Source: Catellatospora paridis
GTDB lineage: Bacteria > Actinomycetota > Actinomycetes > Mycobacteriales > Micromonosporaceae
DNA length: 64,000 nt
Assembly (NCBI RefSeq): GCF_009720365.1
Contig: NZ_ML769315.1
Location: 465,621-529,620 of the forward strand
Reading direction: 5' to 3'
Below the pieces are notes generated by a model. That model was not told the origin of the DNA, made no database searches, and worked only from the letters and a program-made list of their open reading frames with translations. Below are positions 42,830-51,839 of the stretch, piece by piece. Numbering within the stretch: the first letter of the stretch is position 1; each line of letters starts with the position of its first letter. The position numbers and the translations under genes are program-made.

Positions 42830-42870
42830 TCGTACAGATGTTTGAAACTGACATCATGTCGCATTAGTGT
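42830..42870 (+). promoter_or_regulatory. lexA promoter with SOS (LexA) box
   Basis: TCGTACAGATGTTTGA (42830-42845) matches the actinobacterial SOS box TCGAAC-N4-GTTCGA with two mismatches, close to the mycobacterial lexA self-box. It overlaps a sigma-70-like promoter: TTGAAA (42842-42847), 17-bp spacer, TAGTGT (42865-42870). Confidence 0.7.
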
Positions 42871-42918
42871 GTCCGGTGAGAGTCGCTGTTCACTGTCACT
42901 ATCCACCGGAGGTCCGAC

Positions 42919-43659
42919 ATGTCCCCCACTGAGCGAGCGTCCCGGCCCGGCCGGCCGCCCGCGGCGCCTGCCGGCGCGGGGCCTGTGCGCGCGGTCTCCG
43001 CGACCAGCGCCTCCCCCGCCGACCTTCAGTCAACCGACCTGAGCAGCCGCCAGAAGCGCATCCTCGCGGTCATCCGCGAGTGGGTGGAGCAGCACGGCTA
43101 CCCGCCGACCGTGCGCGAGATCGGCGAGGCCGTCGGCCTGGTCTCCCCGTCCTCGGTCGCTTACCAGCTCAAGGAGCTGGAGCGGAAGGGCTTCCTGCGC
43201 CGCGACCCGTCGCGCCCGCGCGCGGTGGACGTGCGCACCCCGGTCGACCCCGACGAGGAGGCTGCCGCCCTGCTGGCCCGGCCCACCCCGGTATACGTGC
43301 CACTGCTCGGCCGCATCGCCGCCGGTGGGCCGATCCTGGCCGAGGAGTCGATCGAGGAGGTGCTGCCGCTGCCGCGCGAGCTGGTCGGGCAGGGCACGCT
43401 CTTCTCGCTCCAGGTCAAGGGCGACTCGATGATCGAGGCCGCGATCTGCGACGGCGACCTGGTCGTGGTGCGCCAGCAGCCCAACGCCGAGAACGGCGAC
43501 ATCGTCGCCGCGATGATCGACGGCGAGGCCACGGTCAAGGTCTACCGGCTGCGCGAGGGCCACGTCCTGCTGATGCCGCGCAACCCGGCATACGACCCGA
43601 TCCCCGGCGACGCCGCGGTCATCCTCGGCAAGGTCGTCTTCGTGATGCGCCGCGTCTGA
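42919..43659 (+). CDS. lexA: SOS-response repressor LexA
   Basis: 246 residues. Winged HTH ([35 protein letters not shown]) and the S24 self-cleavage domain: cleavage site Ala-Gly in [12 protein letters not shown], catalytic Ser in GDSMIEAAI and Lys in ATVKVYRL. A roughly 40-residue Pro/Ala-rich N-terminal extension precedes the HTH, as in other actinomycetes. Autoregulated through the upstream SOS box. Confidence 0.96.
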   Translation: MSPTERASRPGRPPAAPAGAGPVRAVSATSASPADLQSTDLSSRQKRILAVIREWVEQHGYPPTVREIGEAVGLVSPSSVAYQLKELERKGFLRRDPSRPRAVDVRTPVDPDEEAAALLARPTPVYVPLLGRIAAGGPILAEESIEEVLPLPRELVGQGTLFSLQVKGDSMIEAAICDGDLVVVRQQPNAENGDIVAAMIDGEATVKVYRLREGHVLLMPRNPAYDPIPGDAAVILGKVVFVMRRV

Positions 43660-43670
43660 GCCACACGGCA

Positions 43671-43700
43671 GCGGCCCGCCCCCGACCGGGGACGGGCCGC
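43671..43700. terminator. Terminator after lexA (bidirectional)
   Basis: GCGGCCCG / CGGGCCGC with inner CCCCG/CGGGG pairing, followed by TTTCC; between convergent lexA and the tail-protein gene. Confidence 0.78.
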
Positions 43701-43713
43701 TTTCCGCATGCGA

Positions 43714-45303
43714 TCAGCGGTACTGCTGGTAGCCCTGCTGGTTCGGCTGTCCGCCGTCGGGGTGGTAGTAGGTCGGCTCGGGCTGGTAGCCGCCGTCACC
43801 GGGCACCTGGGCGCCGTACTGCTGGCCCTGGTACTGCTGGGGGCCGCCGTACTGCTGGCCGTAGCCGGGCTGGCCGTAGCCGGGGTCGTAGCCCTGCTGG
43901 CCGCCCTCGTAGCCGTTGCCCGCGTACACCTGCTGGCCGCCGTAGCCGGGGTCGTAGCCGCCCGGCTGGCCGCCGTACTGCTGACCGTGGCCCGGGTCGT
44001 AGCCGCCGCCCTGCTCGGCGTAGTAGCCGGACTGGTAGCCGCCCCCGCCGACGCCGACCGGCGCCAGCATCGTGGTGGCCGAGTTGTCGGCCGACTCCGG
44101 ACCGTCCTCGCCGTCATCGCCCTTGCGGCCCCTGCGCTTGCGGCCCTTGACCACGCCGACCACGCCGAGCACCACCAGCAGCACGCCGACCACGCCGACC
44201 CCGGCCAGCGCCGTGTAGAGCTGGTCGATGTCGCTGAAGAGGCTGAGGTACCAGGCCTTGCCGGCCTTTTCGGGTCCCTTCGCCGGGGCCTGCTCGACGA
44301 ACTCCTTCACCGACGGGGTGTAGCTCAGCAGCGTCGGCTTCTGCGGGTCCGCGATCGCGGTGCGGGTCTGCTCGGTCTCCGAGACGGTGAGGAACTTGCC
44401 GTCGGGCCCGTAGGCGATGGCCTCGCCGAACGGCTCCTCCGGCAGGTGCGTGACCCGCGGCTTGTCCTTGGTCAGCGCACCGACGATGTCGTCGCCCGTG
44501 ATGTCCCACTCGAACGCGTCGGCGTAGGTGCGCAGCACGACCTTGGTGCCGTCGTCGTTCTTGGCGGCGCCGGTCACCTGGCGGCGGCCCAGGCCGCCCA
44601 TCGGGTTGGCCGTCTCCGTGCGCGGCAGGGTGAGCGAGCCCAGCTCCTTCATCGGCGTCGGCTCACCGGCCTCGACCAGCGGGCCGGTGGGCGCGAAGAG
44701 GTAGGTCTTGCCCTCGGCCGCGGTGAAGTCCCAGTCCTTGGTGACCAGGATCGGCTCGCCCTTGCTGTCGATGATCAGCGCTTCGGAGTCGAACTTCTTG
44801 GCGGGGTAGGACAGCCGGTACGGGCCGCTCGGCTTCCCGTTGACGAACTTCCACAGCGCGACCCGCGGGCGCTCGTGGGTGACGGTGAAGTTCTCCTGGT
44901 TGATGTGCGAGTCGCCGGTGTCGGCGACCCAGATCGCACCGTCCGGACCGACCGCGACGTCCTCGGGGTCGAGCGCGCCGTCACCCTTGTACTTGTACGA
45001 ATTCGTCACCTTGCAGGCGGCATTGAGCTTGAACAGCTTCATGTTCGCCTTGACGTCGTTGCTGTCGTTGATCGCGTAGTAGCCGGTGCCCACCGCGACC
45101 AGGCCCGAGAGTTCGGTCAGGCCGGGGGTGTTCGCCGTCGGGCCCGTGACGGTGCAGACCTTCGTGCCCGGCACGGCGTTCTGGGCCGCACCGCTCGGAG
45201 CCGGGCTGGGCGCGGCCCCCGCGGGGGCGCCGAGCAGCCCGACTCCGAGCGCGGCCGCGAAAAAGGCCGCACCTGTCTTCACCAGGAATCCCGTAAACCG
45301 CAT
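43714..45303 (-). CDS. Exported beta-propeller-like protein, membrane-anchored, with G/Y/Q-rich cytoplasmic tail
   Basis: 529 residues. Signal peptide (LVKTGAAFFAAALGVGLLGA, cleaved near APAGA), then an exterior of about 320 residues with repeated propeller-like strands (GYYAINDSND, AIWVADTGDSHINQ). A membrane segment at about 364-385 (LYTALAGVGVVGVLLVVLGV) is followed by a very basic patch GRKRRGRKGDDGED and a 125-residue low-complexity tail of YDPGYGQ-, QYGGQ- and GGYQ-type repeats. Function unknown. Located between lexA and hflX. Confidence 0.8.
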   Translation of the reverse strand: MRFTGFLVKTGAAFFAAALGVGLLGAPAGAAPSPAPSGAAQNAVPGTKVCTVTGPTANTPGLTELSGLVAVGTGYYAINDSNDVKANMKLFKLNAACKVTNSYKYKGDGALDPEDVAVGPDGAIWVADTGDSHINQENFTVTHERPRVALWKFVNGKPSGPYRLSYPAKKFDSEALIIDSKGEPILVTKDWDFTAAEGKTYLFAPTGPLVEAGEPTPMKELGSLTLPRTETANPMGGLGRRQVTGAAKNDDGTKVVLRTYADAFEWDITGDDIVGALTKDKPRVTHLPEEPFGEAIAYGPDGKFLTVSETEQTRTAIADPQKPTLLSYTPSVKEFVEQAPAKGPEKAGKAWYLSLFSDIDQLYTALAGVGVVGVLLVVLGVVGVVKGRKRRGRKGDDGEDGPESADNSATTMLAPVGVGGGGYQSGYYAEQGGGYDPGHGQQYGGQPGGYDPGYGGQQVYAGNGYEGGQQGYDPGYGQPGYGQQYGGPQQYQGQQYGAQVPGDGGYQPEPTYYHPDGGQPNQQGYQQYR

Positions 45304-45354
45304 CCGGACAGTTTGCCACGAGAGGGCTCTGTCACGTGTAACACGATTAATACG

Positions 45355-46791
45355 TCACGATGCGTCGGTAACCCAGTCACCATCTGTGATGGCATAAACG
45401 CCCAGCTCAGCGGCCAGCTCCCGATCCACACGGGCCCGGAGCTGGGTCCCGGCGGCGGTGTGTCCCGACGCCAGCACCTCACCCCTGCGGTGGACCTTCG
45501 CCACCAGATCGCCCCGGTCGTACGGGACGCAGGCGACCACCTCCACCGCAGGCACCGGCAGCCGCGACTCGATGATCTCGCGCAGCTCCTCGATGCCCTC
45601 ACCGGTGCGGGCCGACACGAACACCGCGTCGGGCCACTCCCGCTTGAGCCGCAGCAGCATCTCCTGCGGCGCGGCGTCGGCCTTGTTGACCACCAGCAGC
45701 TCGGGCAGCCGGTCCGCGCCGACCTCGGCCAGCACCTCGCGCACCGCCCGCACCTGCTCCTCGGGGTCCGGGTGGGCCCCGTCGACCACGTGCACCACCA
45801 GGTCGGCGTAGCCGACCTCCTCCAGCGTGGAGCGGAACGCCTCGACCAGCTGGTGCGGCAGGTGCCGCACGAAACCGACCGTGTCCGACAGGGTGTACAC
45901 CCGGCCGTCGCGCGCCTCGGTGCGGCGGGTCGCCGTGTCCAGGGTCGCGAACAGCGCGTCCTCGACCAGCACTCCGGCTCCGGTGAGCCGGTTGAGCAGG
46001 CTGGACTTGCCCGCGTTGGTGTACCCGGCGATGGCCACCGACGGCACCGTGTTGCGACGCCTTCCGGCCCGCTTGGTGTCGCGGATGACCCCCATCGCGG
46101 TGATCTCCCGCTTGAGCTTGGCGATCCGGGTGCGGATACGCCTGCGGTCGGTCTCCAGCTTCGTCTCACCGGGACCGCGCAGACCCACGCCGCCGCCCGC
46201 GCCGCCGCCGCGACCGGAACCACCGGTCTGCCGCGACAGGGCCTCGCCCCAGCCTCGCAGGCGCGGCACCAGGTACTGCAGCTGCGCCAGCTCGACCTGG
46301 GCCTTGCCCTCCTTGCTCTTGGCATGCTGGGCGAAGATGTCCAGGATCAGCGCGGTCCGGTCGACCACCTTGACCTTGATCTTCTGCTCCAGGTTGCGCA
46401 GCTGGCTCGGGGACAGTTCGCCGTCGCAGATCACGGTGTCCGCGCCGGTCGACTCCACCGCCGCCTTCAGCTCGTCCACCTTGCCGCGGCCGATGAATGT
46501 CGCGGCGTCAGGCTGGCTGCGCCGCTGGATCAGGCCTTCGAGCACCTGTGAGCCGGCGGTCTCCGCGAGCGCGGCGAGCTCCGCGAGGGAGTTCTCCGCG
46601 TCCACGACGGTGCCGGAGGTCCAGACGCCCACCAGCACCACCCGTTCCAGCCGCAGCTGCCGGTATTCGACCTCGGTGACGTCGGCGAGCTCGGTGGAGA
46701 GCCCGGCCACCCGGCGCAGCGAATGCCGCTCCGAGAGTTCAAGGTCACCGGTGGTCTCTTCGGCCACCAGGGTGTCGGGGAAAGTAGGCAA
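45355..46791 (-). CDS. hflX: Ribosome-associated GTPase HflX
   Basis: About 478 residues from TTG 46791, chosen because GAAGGAG lies 5 nt upstream; a GTG at 46854 would add 21 residues. HflX N-terminal domain (FIGRGKVDELKAAVESTGAD), the GGGVGLRGPGETKLETDRRR linker and the G domain: GYTNAGKSS (G1), DTVGFVRHLP (G3), VVNKAD (G4), SARTGEG (G5). HflX rescues stalled or heat-damaged ribosomes. Its place in the miaA-dapF-hflX neighbourhood is conserved in actinobacteria. Confidence 0.94.
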   Translation of the reverse strand: MPTFPDTLVAEETTGDLELSERHSLRRVAGLSTELADVTEVEYRQLRLERVVLVGVWTSGTVVDAENSLAELAALAETAGSQVLEGLIQRRSQPDAATFIGRGKVDELKAAVESTGADTVICDGELSPSQLRNLEQKIKVKVVDRTALILDIFAQHAKSKEGKAQVELAQLQYLVPRLRGWGEALSRQTGGSGRGGGAGGGVGLRGPGETKLETDRRRIRTRIAKLKREITAMGVIRDTKRAGRRRNTVPSVAIAGYTNAGKSSLLNRLTGAGVLVEDALFATLDTATRRTEARDGRVYTLSDTVGFVRHLPHQLVEAFRSTLEEVGYADLVVHVVDGAHPDPEEQVRAVREVLAEVGADRLPELLVVNKADAAPQEMLLRLKREWPDAVFVSARTGEGIEELREIIESRLPVPAVEVVACVPYDRGDLVAKVHRRGEVLASGHTAAGTQLRARVDRELAAELGVYAITDGDWVTDAS

Positions 46792-46977
46792 ATCTGCTCC
46801 TTCGTCTCTCGATCCGTCGGCTTCAAGGTTGGCACGGAAGTACCCGGAGCGCACCTGTGTTACCCCATGCAGCGCGGCGAACGTTGTCAGAGTTACCGGG
46901 TGGTTCAGCAGGCGGTGGCGGAGCCTTGCCCACGGAGTGGGAAAATGAAACCGACTGACCTCATGAAAGGCGACAAC

Positions 46978-48420
46978 GTGCCCACTACGCGTCTGCCCAG
47001 CGCCGGATACTCCATCACCGTACGCGTGGCGGTGATCGCCGACTCGTCGGCGATCGGCCGGCTAACCACCGCCGTCGGCGAGGCGGGCGCCATCGTCACC
47101 GCGGTCGACGTGGTCGACTCCGACCACCTGCGCGTCGTCGCCGACGTGACCTGCGACACCGCCGACAGCGCTCACGCCGACCAGGTCGTCAAGACCCTGG
47201 AGGCGATGGAGGGCGTCGAGGTCCGCAAGGTCTCCGACCGCACCTTCCTGCTCCACCTCGGCGGCAAGATCGAGGTCACCTCCAAGGTCAACCTGAAGAC
47301 CCGTGACGAGCTGTCCCGGGCGTACACCCCCGGAGTGGCCCGGGTCTGCCAGGCCATCGCCGACAACCCCGAGGACGCCCGGCGGCTGACCATCAAGCGC
47401 AACACCGTCGCAGTGGTCACCGACGGCTCGGCCGTGCTCGGCCTGGGCAACCTCGGCCCGGCCGCCGCACTGCCGGTCATGGAGGGCAAGGCGGCCCTGT
47501 TCAAGCGCTTCGGCGGGGTCGACGCCTGGCCGGTCTGCCTGGACACCCAGGACACCGAGGAGATCATCAAGATCGTCAAGGCGATCGCCCCGGTCTACGG
47601 CGGCATCAACCTGGAGGACATCGCCGCGCCGCGCTGCTTCGAGATCGAGGCCCGGCTGCGGGAGATGCTCGACATCCCGGTCTTCCACGACGACCAGCAC
47701 GGCACCGCGATCTGCGTGCTGGCCGCGCTGACCAACGCGCTGCGCGTGGTCGGCAAGAAGCTCGCCGACGTCAAGGTCGTCGTCTCCGGCGCGGGCGCCG
47801 CCGGGACCGCGATCATGAAGCTGCTGCTGCGGCAGGGCGTCGGCGACGTCATCGCGTACGACCGCCGCGGCGCACTGCACCGCGACATGGCCGGCCTCGG
47901 CCCGGACTGGCAGTGGCTGGTCGACAACACCAACAAGGAGAACTACTCCGGCGACCTGCCCGGCGCGATCGTCGGCGCCGACGTCTTCATCGGGGTCAGC
48001 GCGCCCAACCTGCTGGTCGGCGACGACATCGCCCGGATGGCCCCGAACGCGATCGTGTTCGCGCTGGCCAACCCCGACCCTGAGGTCGACCCGCGGGAGG
48101 CCCGCAAGCACGCCGCGGTGGTCGCCACCGGCCGCTCCGACCAGCCCAACCAGATCAACAATGTGCTGGCCTTCCCCGGTGTGTTCCGCGGCATGCTCGA
48201 CGCGCAGGCCAAGGAGTTCACCGAGGAGATGGCGCTGGCCGCCGCCATGGCGATCGCCGACGTCGTCGGCGAGGAGAAGCTCAACCCGAGCGTCATCGTG
48301 CCCAGCGTCTTCGACGTCCGCGTCGCCCCCGCGGTCGCCGCGGCCGTCCGCGCCGTCGCCCAGCAGTCGACCACGTCGTCGGTCCTCGACTCCGACCCCG
48401 CCCCCATCCCGGAGGCGTGA
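46978..48420 (+). CDS. NAD-dependent malic enzyme with N-terminal ACT domain
   Basis: 480 residues from GTG 46978 (AAAGG 7 nt upstream). ACT domain at about 14-90 ([20 protein letters not shown]). Malic enzyme core: [12 protein letters not shown], the malate-binding [36 protein letters not shown], and the Rossmann GAGAAGTAI. Oxidative decarboxylation of malate to pyruvate in the cytoplasm. The ACT domain suggests amino-acid or nucleotide regulation. It lacks the phosphotransacetylase extension of MaeB. Confidence 0.92.
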   Translation: MPTTRLPSAGYSITVRVAVIADSSAIGRLTTAVGEAGAIVTAVDVVDSDHLRVVADVTCDTADSAHADQVVKTLEAMEGVEVRKVSDRTFLLHLGGKIEVTSKVNLKTRDELSRAYTPGVARVCQAIADNPEDARRLTIKRNTVAVVTDGSAVLGLGNLGPAAALPVMEGKAALFKRFGGVDAWPVCLDTQDTEEIIKIVKAIAPVYGGINLEDIAAPRCFEIEARLREMLDIPVFHDDQHGTAICVLAALTNALRVVGKKLADVKVVVSGAGAAGTAIMKLLLRQGVGDVIAYDRRGALHRDMAGLGPDWQWLVDNTNKENYSGDLPGAIVGADVFIGVSAPNLLVGDDIARMAPNAIVFALANPDPEVDPREARKHAAVVATGRSDQPNQINNVLAFPGVFRGMLDAQAKEFTEEMALAAAMAIADVVGEEKLNPSVIVPSVFDVRVAPAVAAAVRAVAQQSTTSSVLDSDPAPIPEA

Positions 48421-48430
48421 CCGCCTACAT

Positions 48431-48494
48431 CCGCAACTCTTAAAGACGCGCGGCCTCCGAGACGATCGGAGGCCGCGCGTCTTAAGAGTTGCGG
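48431..48494. terminator. Very long inverted repeat between convergent maeA-type gene and dapF
   Basis: A 30-nt left arm (48431-48460) and 29-nt right arm (48466-48494) pair perfectly except for one bulged A, with a 5-nt loop GACGA. Outer ends CCGCAACTCTTAA. Serves as a bidirectional terminator; the arm length is unusual. Confidence 0.75.
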
Positions 48495-48527
48495 CAGGTG
48501 GGGCGGTCGGGTCGGCGGCGCGGCGCG

Positions 48528-49328
48528 TCAGGGGCGGGGGGCGAGGGCGGTGGGGTCGAGTTCGCCGGTGAAGGTGAGCACGGCGGGGCCGGCCAGCCAG
48601 GAGGTGCGGGCGTCGCGGGTGACCTCCAGGCGGCCGCCGGGCACGTCGACGGTCACCGTGCCGGTGTCGCGGCCACTGGTGTGCAGGGCGGCCACGCCGA
48701 CGGCGGTCGCGCCGGTGCCGCAGGACATGGTCTCGCCGGAGCCGCGCTCGTAAACCCGCATGCGCCGGTGGTCCTCGGCGAGCTTGACCGAGAACTCCAC
48801 GTTGACCCCGGCCGGGAACAGCGCCGGGTCGGTCTGCGGGGCGCGGGACAGGTCGACGGCCGCGGCCACGTCGGCGGGCACGTCGCAGACCAGGTGCGGG
48901 TTGCCCATGGAGATCGCCAGCCCGGGGTAGCTCACCCCGTCGATGACCGCGGTGGACGTGCCGAGCAGCGCGGGCGGGGCCATGTCGACCCGGACCAGGT
49001 CGCCCTCGACGTACGCGGTGCGCAGGCCGCCCCGGGTGGACAGCGGGATCTCGTCGCCCGCCAGCCCGGTGGTGTGCAGGTAGCGGGCGAAGACGCGGAC
49101 ACCGTTGCCGCACATCTCCGACAGCGAGCCGTCGGAGTTCCAGTAGTCCATGAAGTAGCGCGCGGCCGGATCGGTCGAGGGCTGTACCCGCAGCACGCCG
49201 TCGCCGCCGATGCCGAAGCGCCGGTCGCACAGGGCCGCGACGAGGGCGGGCGTCAGCTCGACGGTCCCTTCGAGGTCCTCGATGATCACGAAGTCGTTGC
49301 CGGTGCCGTGCCCCTTGGTGAACTTCAC
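48528..49328 (-). CDS. dapF: Diaminopimelate epimerase
   Basis: 266 residues. Converts LL-DAP to meso-DAP for peptidoglycan and lysine. The two catalytic cysteines are in SEMCGNGVR and SCGTGATA. GTG start at 49328 overlaps the miaA stop (GTGA). Follows miaA in the conserved actinobacterial order. Confidence 0.96.
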   Translation of the reverse strand: MKFTKGHGTGNDFVIIEDLEGTVELTPALVAALCDRRFGIGGDGVLRVQPSTDPAARYFMDYWNSDGSLSEMCGNGVRVFARYLHTTGLAGDEIPLSTRGGLRTAYVEGDLVRVDMAPPALLGTSTAVIDGVSYPGLAISMGNPHLVCDVPADVAAAVDLSRAPQTDPALFPAGVNVEFSVKLAEDHRRMRVYERGSGETMSCGTGATAVGVAALHTSGRDTGTVTVDVPGGRLEVTRDARTSWLAGPAVLTFTGELDPTALAPRP

Positions 49329-50254
49329 GGCGTCTCCCTCACCATCCGCAGCGCCTGGGCCACCAGGTCGGGGGCCGCGCCGTCGAGCCAGCGTACCGAG
49401 GGGTCGCGGCGCAGCCACGAGCGCTGGCGCCGGACGAAGCGCCGTGTCCCGGTGACGGTGTCGTCGTGGGCCTGCTGCTCGGTGCACCTACCGTCAAGGT
49501 ACGCCAGGACCTGCTGGTAGCCGAGCGCCCGCGACGCTGTCAGGCTGCCCGCCAGTCCGTGCGGCAGCAGGCCCCGCACCTCGTCGACCAGCCCGTCGGC
49601 CCACATCTTGCCCACCCGCTGCTCGACCCGCACGTCCAGGTCCGCGCGGTCCACCGCGAGCTGGCGCACCGGGTACACCGGCACCGGGTCGGGCAGCGAG
49701 GCGGTGAACGGCTGCCCGGTGAGCTCGATCACCTCCAGCGCCCGTACGATCCGGCGGCCGTTGCTGGGCAGGATCTTGTCGGCCGCGACCGGGTCGGCCG
49801 CGCGCAGCCGCTCGTGCAGCGGGCCGGGGCCCACCTCGGCCAGTTCCGCCTCCAGCCGGGCGCGCACGTCGGGGTCCGTGCCCGGGAAGGAGAAGTCCTC
49901 CAGCACCGCCCGCTGGTAGAGCCCGGACCCGCCGACCAGCAGTGCCACCCGGCCACGGCGCTGGATGTCGTCGATCGCCGCGCGGGCCAGGCGCTGGTAC
50001 TCCGCGACGCTGGCGGGCTCGGTGACCGGCCAGATGTCGAGCAGGTGGTGCGGCACGCCCTCGCGCTCGGCGACGGTGAGCTTGGCGGTGCCGATGTCCA
50101 TGCCGCGGTAGAACTGCATGGAGTCGCAATTGACGACCTCACCGCCTAGGGTGTGGGCCAGGGCGAGGGACAGCGCCGACTTTCCCGCGGCGGTGGGACC
50201 GACTACCGCGATCACCGTTGCGTCCGTTTTCGCACCTGTCTCGTTCACCCGCAC
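49325..50254 (-). CDS. miaA: tRNA dimethylallyltransferase
   Basis: About 309 residues. P-loop VVGPTAAGKSALSLAL, DSMQFYRGMDIGTAKLT and the KILPSNGRRIVRALEV region are all MiaA-type. Adds the isopentenyl group to A37 of tRNAs reading UNN codons; MiaB (61209) then adds methylthio. Start uncertain: GTG 50254 or GTG 50248, neither with a strong ribosome site. Overlaps dapF by GTGA. Confidence 0.95.
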   Translation of the reverse strand: MRVNETGAKTDATVIAVVGPTAAGKSALSLALAHTLGGEVVNCDSMQFYRGMDIGTAKLTVAEREGVPHHLLDIWPVTEPASVAEYQRLARAAIDDIQRRGRVALLVGGSGLYQRAVLEDFSFPGTDPDVRARLEAELAEVGPGPLHERLRAADPVAADKILPSNGRRIVRALEVIELTGQPFTASLPDPVPVYPVRQLAVDRADLDVRVEQRVGKMWADGLVDEVRGLLPHGLAGSLTASRALGYQQVLAYLDGRCTEQQAHDDTVTGTRRFVRRQRSWLRRDPSVRWLDGAAPDLVAQALRMVRETP

Positions 50255-50488
50255 GGGACAACCGTAATCGGATCGTGCCCTGCACTGCGGGGCGGAGCAG
50301 GTGCGGTGTCGGCGCGGACCCCGTAAGGTCACCTTGTCCTGGGCGCGCGCCGCGCGTCCAGCCGGACCTGTGACAATGCTGAAGGAGAGACGAACTACTC
50401 TCCCCGGTACAACGGGTCAACTGCGCTGTGGCGGCGACCTCGCACGTGATGGCGAGGTTCGGTCGGGAAGAACGAGGATGGGCACATC

Positions 50489-51697
50489 ATGAGCGACTGG
50501 GCATCGTATGGCCGGGTGGACGCGGACGGCACGGTCTGGGTGAAGTCGGCCGCGGGCGAGCGCGCCGTCGGATCATGGCAGGCCGGCACCCCTGAAGAGG
50601 GGCTGGCGCACTTCGTCCGCCGGTACGAGGATCTCGTCACCGAGGTCGACCTGATCGAGACCCGCCTCAAGTCCGGGGCCGCGGACGCCTCGCAGACCCT
50701 GACCACCGTCAAGCGGCTGCGTGCCGGCCTGGACGAGGCACACGTCGTCGGCGACATCGACGGCCTGGCCGCCCGGCTGGACCGCCTGACCACCCTGGCC
50801 GAGGAGAAGGCGGGCGAGGCCAAGGCCGCCCGCGACGCCGCCCGGGTCGAGGCCGTGGCCCGCAAGACCGCCCTGGTCGACGAGGCGGAGAAGCTCGCCG
50901 CCGAGTCCACCAGCTGGAAGGCGACCGGCGACCGGTTCAAGGAGATCCTCGACGAGTGGAAGACCATTCGCGGGGTCGACAAGAAGACCGACGGTGACCT
51001 GTGGAAGCGGTTCTCGGTCGCCCGCGACAGCTTCACCCGCCGTCGCGGCGGCCACTTCGCCACCCTCGACGCCGCCCGCAAGCAGGCCCAGACCGCCAAG
51101 GACGACCTCGTCGCCGAGGCCGAGACGCTGGCCGACTCGACCGACTGGGCGGCCACCGCGGCCCGGCTCAAGGAGCTCATGGCCGACTGGAAGGCCGCAC
51201 CGCGTGCCTCCAAGGAGGCCGAGCAGAAGCTGTGGGACCGGTTCCGCGCCGCGCAGGACGCGTTCTTCACGCGCCGCAGCGAGGTCTTCTCGGCCCGCGA
51301 CAACGAGCAGAAGGCCGCGCTGACCCGCCGCCAGGAGCTGCTGACCCAGGCCGAGGCCCTCGACGTGGACGCCGACCCGAAGGCCGCGCAGAACCTGCTG
51401 CGCGAGATCCAGGGCCAGTGGCACGACACCGGCCGCGTCCCCCGCGAGAACGTGGCGGGCCTGGACCGCCGCATGCGCGCGGTCGAGGACAAGGTCCGCG
51501 ACGCGATGGACGCCGCCTGGCGGCGCACCGAGCCGTCGGCGAACCCGCTGCTCAAGCAGATGCGCGAGCAGGTCGCCGAGGCCGAGGCACGGCTGGAGCG
51601 GGCGCAGGCCGCCGGCGACGCCAAGCGCATCAAGGAGGCCGAGCAGGCCCTGGCCGGCAAGCGCAACTTCCTGGCCCTGGCGGAGAAGTCGAGCTGA
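50489..51697 (+). CDS. DUF349 coiled-coil protein
   Basis: 402 residues, highly helical and charged. Begins MSDWASYGRVDADGTVWVKS, then three DUF349 units each ending with W-W/F-R/K patterns (WKTIRGVDKKTDGDLWKRF, LMADWKAAPRASKEAEQKLW, IQGQWHDTGRVPRENVAGLD). DUF349 proteins are widespread; function unknown, some cold-shock or RNA links proposed. Conserved near miaA in actinobacteria. A strong hairpin follows. Confidence 0.88.
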   Translation: MSDWASYGRVDADGTVWVKSAAGERAVGSWQAGTPEEGLAHFVRRYEDLVTEVDLIETRLKSGAADASQTLTTVKRLRAGLDEAHVVGDIDGLAARLDRLTTLAEEKAGEAKAARDAARVEAVARKTALVDEAEKLAAESTSWKATGDRFKEILDEWKTIRGVDKKTDGDLWKRFSVARDSFTRRRGGHFATLDAARKQAQTAKDDLVAEAETLADSTDWAATAARLKELMADWKAAPRASKEAEQKLWDRFRAAQDAFFTRRSEVFSARDNEQKAALTRRQELLTQAEALDVDADPKAAQNLLREIQGQWHDTGRVPRENVAGLDRRMRAVEDKVRDAMDAAWRRTEPSANPLLKQMREQVAEAEARLERAQAAGDAKRIKEAEQALAGKRNFLALAEKSS

Positions 51698-51712
51698 TCT
51701 ACAGCTGAACCG

Positions 51713-51742
51713 AGGGGGCGGTCGCGCGAGCGGCCGCCCCCT
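51713..51742 (+). terminator. Terminator after DUF349 gene
   Basis: AGGGGGCGG... pairs with ...CCGCCCCCT with a GCGA loop, then TTGCTG. Confidence 0.78.
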
Positions 51743-51839
51743 TGCTGTGTACGCCATCGGCGGTGCACGATGTACCCGGAGCCAGGGCAGGCACGCATTT
51801 CCCGATCACGCACGTCCGTTGTGGATGGAGCAATCCGAA

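Noticed and set aside
43708-46551. A 947-codon plus-strand open frame opposite the tail protein and hflX
   Set aside because: Antisense to two well-supported genes; composition is that of a reverse-frame artefact.
51743-51839. CebR-type cellulose operator upstream of the GH5 gene
   Set aside because: No TGGGAGCGCTCCCA-like palindrome is present; control must be by another route.
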